Positions 1 to 4,343 of a DNA stretch of 7,734 nucleotides are shown one piece after another (the first letter of the stretch is position 1; every line of letters starts with the position of its first letter). The stretch spans positions 1 through 7,734 of the forward strand of contig NZ_CAKTYH010000095.1 of assembly GCF_934632265.1 (NCBI RefSeq), given 5' to 3'. The stretch is from an uncultured Senegalimassilia sp. GTDB lineage: Bacteria > Actinomycetota > Coriobacteriia > Coriobacteriales > Eggerthellaceae. The notes beneath the pieces are model-generated. The model worked only from the letters and a program-made list of their open reading frames with translations, did no database searches and was not told the origin of the DNA. The position numbers and the translations under genes are program-made.

Positions 1-633
1 ACCGGAGCCGGAGCCGGATCCAAGACCCAAAGCAGCCGCAGCATCGGGCGCGGCGGCATCGACCTTGGAGGCCTCGATCGTCACCGGGCCCACCGCTCGC
101 GTCGAGCCAACGGAGCCTGCCTGAACCTCGCGCATCTGACCATCAAGCCACAGCGCCGATTCCAGCGGGATCACTACCGTGCTGGGCTTGTCGCCGGCAA
201 CCACGGCCGGGATTGCGAACACGTAACCGCCGACGCCCGCCACCATCAGGGCGAACGACGCGGCCGAAAGCGCCATCATGGGACGGGTGATGCCGGGTTT
301 CCACCGCAGCCTACGCGCGCGGCGCGCGGGACGGTCGGTGGCGGCGAACGTGGGCGTGGGACTTGAGGAAGGGCTGACAGCGCGCCCGGCGGGCGTCAGC
401 TGCTTGGCAGGCGCCTGAGAGCGCGCAGCATCAGCGGTGGCCAAGTCCGCCGTATCGTTGATGGCCAGATCAGCCGTGTCGCCGGTGCCCAAATCCGCCG
501 CGTCGCCAGCCGCCAAGTCCACCGCATTGCCGGCAGCCAAATCAGCCGTGCCACGGGCGGCCAGGTCCGCCGTGTCGCCAGCCGCCAAATCCGCCGTGTC
601 GCGCTCTTCATCGTGCGCGCCCTGCTCCTCCAT
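1..633 (-). CDS. Membrane-anchored hypothetical protein with octapeptide repeats (partial, C-terminus outside window)
   Basis: An open frame runs from ATG at 633 down to the left edge (211 codons, no stop), so the C-terminus is missing. The start is supported by a purine-rich GGGAGGGAAGG just upstream. Residues 12-67 are seven tandem octapeptides with consensus DTADLAAG. Residues 68-100 are Pro/Ser/Thr-rich and look disordered. Residues 101-118 are Arg-rich (RPARRARRLRWK), followed by one hydrophobic segment at about 119-146. By the positive-inside rule, I infer that the repeat part is cytoplasmic and the C-terminal part (from 148: DKPSTVVIPLESALWLDGQ) is outside the membrane. The visible C-terminal end turns Ala- then Gly/Ser-rich (GLGSGSGSG), perhaps a linker. 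It lies 39 nt downstream of trmL on the same strand and is probably the last visible gene of that operon. I do not recognise a family and assign no function. The frame is well supported by GC-rich third positions. Confidence 0.75.
   Translation of the reverse strand, partial: MEEQGAHDEERDTADLAAGDTADLAARGTADLAAGNAVDLAAGDAADLGTGDTADLAINDTADLATADAARSQAPAKQLTPAGRAVSPSSSPTPTFAATDRPARRARRLRWKPGITRPMMALSAASFALMVAGVGGYVFAIPAVVAGDKPSTVVIPLESALWLDGQMREVQAGSVGSTRAVGPVTIEASKVDAAAPDAAAALGLGSGSGSG
433..600 (-). repeat. Seven-copy 24-bp tandem repeat inside the coding region
   Basis: Seven contiguous 24-nt units encode octapeptides DTADLAAG, DTADLAAR, GTADLAAG, NAVDLAAG, DAADLGTG, DTADLAIN and DTADLATA. 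On the plus strand the recurring core is GCCGCCAAATCCGCCGTGTC with substitutions. The unit length is a multiple of three, so copy-number change would keep the reading frame. Several wrong frames are also open through the array for the same reason. Confidence 0.9.
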
Positions 634-672
634 CGCCTTCCCTCCCTTCCCTTCTCGTCTCAAAAGTCGCCG

Positions 673-1134
673 TTATGCCAGGCCGAGCCAGTTTTGCTGG
701 CGCAAAGCCTCGTATGCGGCTATTGCAACCGAATTGCTTAAGTTTAAGCTACGCATGCCGTCGCGCATGGGGATGCGCACGCAGGCGGGCTCGAAGCGCC
801 GCATAACGACCTCGTCGAGCCCGCGGCTTTCGCGCCCGAACACCAGCCAGGCGTCCGGGCCGTATGCGACGTCGGCGAAGCTGCGCTGCACGTGCCCTGT
901 GAACAGGTGCAGCTCGTCGGTAGCGTGAGCCTCGAAGAACTCGTCGGCGCACGACCAGCGCACGATGTCGACGTCGTCCCAATAGTCGCACCCCGCGCGC
1001 GCAAGGTTGCGCTGCGTGACGGCGAAGCCCATAGGCTCCACCAGGTGCAGCCGCGCGCCGATACACGCGCACGTGCGCGCCACATTCCCCGTGTTTTGAG
1101 GGATCTCAGGCTCCACCAACACGATGTTGAGCAT
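673..1134 (-). CDS. trmL: tRNA (cytidine(34)-2'-O)-methyltransferase, TrmL/YibK family
   Basis: This 153-aa protein matches the TrmL (YibK) family of SPOUT methyltransferases, which use S-adenosylmethionine to methylate the ribose 2'-O of the wobble nucleotide 34 in certain tRNAs. Family members are single-domain trefoil-knot proteins of about 150-160 aa that act as dimers, so this looks full length. Seen directly: the N-terminal motif VLVEPEIPQNTGNVART (residues 5-21), the SAM-site motif LVFGRESRGL (97-106), and the C-terminal knot motif IPMRDGMRSLNLSNSVAIAA (121-140) followed by YEALRQ. ATG at 1134 is preceded by GGAAAGG about 8 nt upstream, and the upstream abc-f stop is only 15 nt away, so translation is probably coupled within one transcript. 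The neighbouring ABC-F ATPase also acts in translation. Identification is from motifs only, without a database search. The exact tRNA substrates cannot be read from sequence. Confidence 0.93.
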   Translation of the reverse strand: MLNIVLVEPEIPQNTGNVARTCACIGARLHLVEPMGFAVTQRNLARAGCDYWDDVDIVRWSCADEFFEAHATDELHLFTGHVQRSFADVAYGPDAWLVFGRESRGLDEVVMRRFEPACVRIPMRDGMRSLNLSNSVAIAAYEALRQQNWLGLA

Positions 1135-1149
1135 CCTTGCAACCTTTCC

Positions 1150-3234
1150 CTACACTCCCATTGCCTCGGCCTGCTTGGCCATTTCCTCTTCGAGCTCTTC
1201 GTTCAGCATGAACCACTCCTCCTCGGCGGCGGCAAGGCGCTGCTTGAGCTTGGAGTGCTCGGCCACGGCGTCCGAGGACGCGTCCTCGTTGACGTAGAAG
1301 TCGGGGTCGGCCATCTTCGCCAGCAGCTCCTCCATGCGGGCGTTATCGCGCTCCATCTGCTTGTCAAGCTCGGCGATGCGCTTGCGATGGTTCTTCAGCG
1401 CGGCGTAGGCGCGGTTGCGCGCCTCGGCCTCGCGGCGCTTCTGCTCCTTGGTCTTCGGCGAGCTGCCGCGCTTTGCCGTCAGCTCTCCCGAGGCAGCCGG
1501 CGCAGGCGAGGCGGGCGCGGCAGGCGCGGAAGATGCGCTCTTCGACGCCTTCCCCTTCCCCGATCCGCCCTTTCCGGCCGGTTTGCGCTCCATCAGCTCG
1601 TCGACGAGCGACTCGTCGGTGGGCTCGGGTCCGTCGAGCTGGCCGGACTTGAACAGGTAGTAGTCGTAGTCGCCATCGTAGACGGTGACCTTGCCGGGCC
1701 TCACCTCGACGATGCGGTTCGCGATGCTGCGGATGAGGTGGCGGTCGTGCGTGATGAGCAGGATAGTGCCCTCGAAGCGGTTGAGCGCCTGCTCAAGCAC
1801 GTCGGCGCTGGCGATGTCCAGGTGGTTGGTGGGCTCGTCAAGGCACAGCAACGGCTTGGGCGCCACCAGCATCTTCGCCAGCGCAAGACGGCCCTTTTCG
1901 CCGCCGGAGAGCACGCTGACCTTCTTCTCGACGGCGTCGCCCTCGAACAGGAAGGCGCCGAGCAGGCTGCGCACCTGGCTGATGTTCCAGCCCGGCGCCA
2001 CGTGGTCGAGCTCCTCGAACACGGTGTTGCCCGCGTGCAGCTCCTCTAGCTGGTGCTGCGCGTAGTACGTGAGCGCCACGTGCACGCCGTAGTCGATGGT
2101 GCCGGCGTCGGGCTTCATGACGCCCGCGATCATCTTCATAAGCGTGGATTTGCCCGCGCCGTTGGGGCCCACAAGCGCCACCTTGTCGCCGCGATACATG
2201 GTGAAGTCGAAGTTGTCGTAGACGCGCTTGTCGCCGAAGGCCTTCACCAGGCCGCGGCAGCGCACCACCTCGTCGCCGGTGCGCGGCGGCTGCACGAAGT
2301 TGAAGTGGATGGGCTTCTTCTCCTCGGGGATCTCGATGAGCTCCTCTTTCAGGCGCTCCAGGCGCTGCGCGCGCTCCTGGGCCTGGCGGGCCTTGGTGGC
2401 CTTGTAGCGGAAGCGCTCGACGAAGTCCTCTAGGTGCTTCATCTCCTCGAGCTGCTTGGTGCGTTGCTGGCGCAGGCGCTCGATGCGCTCCTCGCGCGCC
2501 TTGAGGTACGCGGAGTAGTTGCCCTTGTACAGGTTGACGCGGCCGTTGGCCACCTCGGCCACGCGGTCGATCATGTTGTCCATGAACTCGCGGTCGTGGC
2601 TGACAACGATGACGGTGCCCTCATAGCCGCGCAAAAAGCCCTCGAGCCATTTCACCGACTCAAGATCCAGGTGGTTTGTGGGCTCGTCGAGCATGAGCAC
2701 CTCGGGATTGCGGACCAGAAGCTTGGCCAGCGCGATGCGCATCTGCCAACCGCCGGAGAAGTTCGTGGTGGCCTGCTTGATGTCGCCTTCCTTGAAGCCC
2801 AGGCCGAACAGCACGCCGCGGACCTTGGCCTCGATGGTGTAGCCGCCCAGCATCTCGTAGGCGTCGCGCGCGCGACCGGCGGCGGCAAGCTGGCGCTCGT
2901 TGGGGTTATCGCCCAGCGACTCCTCCAGCTCGCGCAGGCGCTGCTCGGCTTCCAGGATCTCCACCTGCGAGGACATAACCTCCTCGAAGATGGGGCGATC
3001 GGGCATCTCGATGGCTTCCTGCTCCAGGTAGCCCACGCGGGCGCCCTTCGCGAACAGGATGCGGCCCTCGTCGGCGTCCTCGCGGCCGCTGATGATGTTG
3101 AGCATGGTGGTTTTGCCGGCGCCGTTGGGGCCTACGAGCGCCAGGCGGTCGTATTCCTCCAGCTTGAACGTGACGTCGGAGAACAGCGTGCGCCCGCCGA
3201 ACGACTTCGACAGATGCTCAACCTGCATGATCAT
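1150..3234 (-). CDS. ABC-F family ATPase (ribosome-associated, YdiF/Uup-like)
   Basis: A 694-aa soluble protein with two ABC ATPase domains in one chain and no membrane segments. ABC-F proteins bind the ribosomal E site and assist stalled or antibiotic-bound ribosomes rather than transport solutes. Domain 1: Walker [10 protein letters not shown] (35-43), signature FSGGW (159-163), Walker [13 protein letters not shown] (179-190), switch His in SHD (213). A charged helical linker (about 245-310) corresponds to the P-site tRNA-interaction motif. Domain 2: Walker [10 protein letters not shown] (356-364), signature LSGGE (442-446), Walker [13 protein letters not shown] (462-473), switch His in THD (496). 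An Ala/Pro/Ser/Lys-rich tether (about 553-590) leads to a charged coiled coil (about 595-690). The inserted arm of domain 1 is short, unlike EttA. ATG at 3234 is chosen because AAGGAG lies 10-11 nt upstream; a second ATG two codons on is too far from it. trmL follows after 15 nt. I cannot tell a housekeeping role from antibiotic resistance. Confidence 0.93.
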   Translation of the reverse strand: MIMQVEHLSKSFGGRTLFSDVTFKLEEYDRLALVGPNGAGKTTMLNIISGREDADEGRILFAKGARVGYLEQEAIEMPDRPIFEEVMSSQVEILEAEQRLRELEESLGDNPNERQLAAAGRARDAYEMLGGYTIEAKVRGVLFGLGFKEGDIKQATTNFSGGWQMRIALAKLLVRNPEVLMLDEPTNHLDLESVKWLEGFLRGYEGTVIVVSHDREFMDNMIDRVAEVANGRVNLYKGNYSAYLKAREERIERLRQQRTKQLEEMKHLEDFVERFRYKATKARQAQERAQRLERLKEELIEIPEEKKPIHFNFVQPPRTGDEVVRCRGLVKAFGDKRVYDNFDFTMYRGDKVALVGPNGAGKSTLMKMIAGVMKPDAGTIDYGVHVALTYYAQHQLEELHAGNTVFEELDHVAPGWNISQVRSLLGAFLFEGDAVEKKVSVLSGGEKGRLALAKMLVAPKPLLCLDEPTNHLDIASADVLEQALNRFEGTILLITHDRHLIRSIANRIVEVRPGKVTVYDGDYDYYLFKSGQLDGPEPTDESLVDELMERKPAGKGGSGKGKASKSASSAPAAPASPAPAASGELTAKRGSSPKTKEQKRREAEARNRAYAALKNHRKRIAELDKQMERDNARMEELLAKMADPDFYVNEDASSDAVAEHSKLKQRLAAAEEEWFMLNEELEEEMAKQAEAMGV

Positions 3235-3243
3235 GGTGCGACA

Positions 3244-3251
3244 ACTCCTTC
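3244..3251 (-). promoter_or_regulatory. Ribosome binding site of the ABC-F gene
   Basis: On the minus strand AAGGAG is followed by about 10 nt and then ATG at 3234. This fixes the first of two closely spaced ATG codons as the likely start. No confident -10/-35 pair for this gene was found between the start codon and the tRNA terminator. Confidence 0.7.
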
Positions 3252-3319
3252 AGCGTTAAAACGAACCCACGCTAAGGGAGCGAGGAGCCGACACCGAGAA
3301 ATGAGCGCAAAACGGATAT

Positions 3320-3415
3320 CCCCACAGAGAGGGAAATTGACGCCCCCGCAGAAGGGGAAACTAACACCCCCACAGTTGGAGAAAACGGACTCCCCGCAGA
3401 CAGGGGAATCCGTTC
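3320..3415. repeat. Four-copy 24-bp imperfect tandem repeat with internal CCCC/GGGG inverted repeats
   Basis: CCCC(A/G)CAG recurs at exactly 24-bp spacing (starts 3320, 3344, 3368, 3392 on the plus strand). Each copy is followed by a G-run and AAA/AA, so each unit can form a small hairpin such as CCCCGCAGAAGGGG or CCCCGCAGACAGGGG. The stem is mostly kept in all four copies, with one unit using CTCC/GGGG on the minus strand. The array lies between the tRNA-Asn terminator and the ABC-F start, so it could be part of that gene's promoter or leader. There are no unique spacers of CRISPR type. Confidence 0.8.
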
Positions 3416-3430
3416 AGGCAAATCCGTTCA
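3407..3430. repeat. 10-bp direct repeat AATCCGTTCA, two copies 14 bp apart
   Basis: AATCCGTTCA is present at 3407-3416 and again at 3421-3430. It lies between the end of the 24-bp hairpin array and the tRNA-Asn terminator. It could be a protein-binding direct repeat or array debris; nothing in the window decides. Confidence 0.6.
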
Positions 3431-3433
3431 AAC

Positions 3434-3468
3434 AAAAAAAGAACCGCCAACTTGCGCTGGCGGTTCTT
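3434..3468 (-). terminator. Rho-independent terminator of tRNA-Asn
   Basis: On the minus strand a GC-rich stem (AAGAACCGCCA, 3468-3458, pairing with TGGCGGTTCTT, 3449-3439) with an 8-nt loop is followed directly by a run of Ts (3440-3434). It begins about 10 nt after the tRNA CCA end. It separates the tRNA transcript from the downstream abc-f operon, implying that abc-f has its own promoter. It has no T-run on the plus strand. Confidence 0.93.
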
Positions 3469-3477
3469 GGAGCTTCA

Positions 3478-3552
3478 TGGCTCCCCGGGTAGGATTCGAA
3501 CCTACAACCCTCCGGTTAACAGCCGGATGCTCTGCCGTTGAGCTACCGAGGA
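3478..3552 (-). tRNA. tRNA-Asn (anticodon GTT), CCA encoded
   Basis: The minus strand folds as a complete 75-nt tRNA including the encoded 3' CCA. The acceptor stem TCCTCGG pairs with CCGGGGA (one G-U pair), with discriminator G. The D arm is GCTCAACGGCAGAGC. The anticodon stem-loop is CCGGC-TGTTAAC-CGG type with GTT in the loop, reading Asn codons AAC/AAT. The T arm carries GGTTCGAATCC. A terminator follows at once and a strong promoter precedes it, so it appears to be a single-gene transcript. No integrase or duplicated 3' end was seen next to it. Confidence 0.96.
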
Positions 3553-3591
3553 ATTTCTTCGGTGCGCTTCGTTTCCTTGGCGCAAGAAAGT

Positions 3592-3643
3592 ATTATAGAC
3601 ATTTCAATTTTCGGCGCAACCCCCTTTTTCAAAAATTTTTTCA
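3592..3643 (-). promoter_or_regulatory. tRNA-Asn promoter with UP element
   Basis: On the minus strand: -10 TATAAT (3597-3592), a 16-bp spacer, and -35 TTGCGC (3619-3614). Directly upstream is an A/T tract at 3643-3622 with the pattern A6-T5-G-A5, which agrees at nearly all constrained positions with the bacterial UP-element consensus (AAAWWTWTTTT then AAA). With a start site near 3585 the tract falls at about -58 to -37, the expected position for contact by the RNA polymerase alpha C-terminal domain. The leader before the mature tRNA would be about 33 nt. Confidence 0.85.
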
Positions 3644-3739
3644 GCCGCCGATTTCGGGGGCTTGGCGCTTGATTTGCAGCCTCATCCGAACACCTTGGTT
3701 TCGTTATCGAACTCAACCGGACATGTACGGCTGAGTCTG

Positions 3740-3777
3740 GGAAAGTGCCTTTCCGGAGGCGAGGGCGCAGGGCCCTC
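3740..3777 (+). other. Two adjacent small hairpins
   Basis: GGAAAG-TGC-CTTTCC (3740-3754) and GAGGGC-GCAGG-GCCCTC (3761-3777) are perfect inverted repeats 6 nt apart. They lie just upstream of a purine-rich AGAAAGGA (3783-3790) and an ATG at 3797. The layout resembles a structured leader, but the sequence matches no riboswitch or RNA family that I can recall, and there is no T-run to make a terminator. Confidence 0.45.
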
Positions 3778-3796
3778 CCGAGAGAAAGGAAGCGCC

Positions 3797-4030
3797 ATGG
3801 AGGGAAAGAGGCGGCAGAAGCGGTACCGCAGGCTTGACCGGGCCGAGCGGGCGGCGGCCGAGATGAGCGGGCGAGCGCGAAGGCTCGAGCCGCAGATTCT
3901 GCACGGTCGGCGGAGAAAATTGAAGCTTTTCGCCGAATCATGGCAGAGAATGCGAGTTTTCCGAATGATGGAGAGCGATTTCGGGTGCAGGATGCTGCCG
4001 GAACGACGATGTGCATCGTTTATTACATGA
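3797..4030 (+). CDS. Doubtful small Arg-rich ORF (77 aa)
   Basis: ATG at 3797 follows AGAAAGGA at about 6-7 nt, a reasonable ribosome site. The first 35 or so codons have strong GC third positions (MEGKRRQKRYRRLDRAERAA), like the real genes here. After about codon 40 the composition shifts to A/T-rich and the frame runs through one copy of the 17-bp repeat found inverted at 4076, which argues against a conserved coding function for that part. No family is recognised and the peptide is very basic. It may be a genuine small gene with a repeat-derived tail, a decayed gene, or chance. I lean towards chance or decay. Confidence 0.2.
   Translation: MEGKRRQKRYRRLDRAERAAAEMSGRARRLEPQILHGRRRKLKLFAESWQRMRVFRMMESDFGCRMLPERRCASFIT
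3949..3965 (+). repeat. Copy 1 of inverted 17-bp repeat
   Basis: AATGCGAGTTTTCCGAA is present here, and its exact reverse complement is at 4076-4092. Flanks are partly similar: both copies have GAAG followed by a T-run 27 nt before the core in matching orientation. This suggests two members of a longer, diverged intergenic repeat rather than a chance 17-mer. Confidence 0.7.
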
Positions 4031-4075
4031 TTGCATGCGTTCGCTACAACCACGAATCAAGACCGCTGTCTAACT

Positions 4076-4092
4076 TTCGGAAAACTCGCATT
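4076..4092 (-). repeat. Copy 2 of inverted 17-bp repeat
   Basis: TTCGGAAAACTCGCATT on the plus strand is the exact reverse complement of 3949-3965, 110 nt away. Translated in matched orientation the two copies give LSIIRKTRILCHDSAKSF and LSNFRKTRISRRDSGKTF, so similarity extends over roughly 50 bp beyond the perfect core. That similarity probably reflects DNA relatedness; I do not claim that either is translated. Confidence 0.7.
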
Positions 4093-4155
4093 TCAAGACG
4101 CGACAGCGGAAAAACCTTCCCGAACGGCAGGAATGGGCCCCGGATCGTTCAGGGC

Positions 4156-4236
4156 GAACGGGGGGACGGAGGTGTGTTCGCGGTCGACCCTCGCGCATCC
4201 GGCAACGCATCGCGAACGCACCTCCGCCCCCCGTTC
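4156..4236. repeat. Long near-perfect inverted repeat, 26-27-bp arms
   Basis: The left arm 4156-4182 and right arm 4211-4236 are complementary apart from one bulged base and one position that becomes a G-U wobble, with a 28-nt loop. Both arms contain GAACGGGGGG and GTTCGCG elements. It lies about 107 nt beyond the stop of the large membrane-protein gene on the minus strand. No T-run follows on either strand, so it is not a classical terminator. It could be an mRNA 3'-end stabilising structure, an RNase III site or a remnant element. A short competing hairpin, CGTTC-AGGGC-GAACG (4146-4160), uses the same left-arm bases. Confidence 0.8.
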
Positions 4237-4343
4237 ACGCGCACCGCGCAACCGCGCGGGTTCCCGGGCACCCGCCCGCCTTCGCCGCTCAACAACGCAA
4301 CGGCACGCCGCGGACGCCGCCAAGCGCCACGGACGCCCGCGTC

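Larger units (their letters stand above)
3644..4343. other. Long intergenic region without a convincing gene
   Basis: This region of about 700 bp lies between the tRNA-Asn promoter and the 3' end of the large membrane-protein gene. From left to right it holds two small hairpins (3740-3777), a doubtful Arg-rich ORF (3797-4030), one copy of a 17-bp repeat (3949-3965), its inverted partner (4076-4092), a long GC-rich inverted repeat (4156-4236), and a GC-rich tail with minor hairpins (4256-4275 and 4331-4344). Base composition changes abruptly: about 3905-4120 is visibly more A/T-rich than the genes, while 4135-4343 is extremely GC-rich. Confidence 0.7.

Noticed and set aside
437..928. Plus-strand ORF through the repeat array with MAKSAVSLMARSAVS-type repeats
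   Set aside because: The array keeps all frames open because its unit is 24 bp. The minus frame has a good ribosome site, a membrane span and correct operon placement, and the plus frame runs into trmL antisense.
892..2049. Long plus-strand ORF (385 codons) opposite trmL and abc-f
   Set aside because: It is antisense to two motif-confirmed genes. Open antisense frames of this length are expected from GC-rich codon bias, and its translation has low-complexity Leu/Val/Arg/His composition with no motif.
3320..3415. CRISPR array
   Set aside because: Units are only 24 bp from start to start with no unique spacers of constant length, and no cas genes are nearby.
2434..3492. Plus-strand ORF (352 codons) covering the abc-f 5' half, the 24-bp array and part of the tRNA
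   Set aside because: It is antisense to the first ABC domain and ends inside the tRNA complement. The octapeptide-like end follows from a 24-bp period. A shorter version from ATG 3301 has only a poorly spaced ribosome site and overlaps the terminator and tRNA.
3478..3552. tRNA-Asn as an integration (att) site
   Set aside because: No integrase, excision gene or duplicated tRNA 3' end was seen in the window.
3629..3661. Rho-independent terminator from the hairpin GCCGCCGATTTCGGGGGC and the adjacent A/T run
   Set aside because: The stem has a mismatch. On the minus strand the following tract is mixed A and T rather than a T-run, and it is better explained as the UP element of the tRNA promoter.
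3662..4053. Several overlapping ORFs on both strands in the intergenic region
   Set aside because: They have mixed composition, no motifs and no ribosome sites (apart from the 3797 start, listed with low confidence), and they run through the inverted repeat cores.
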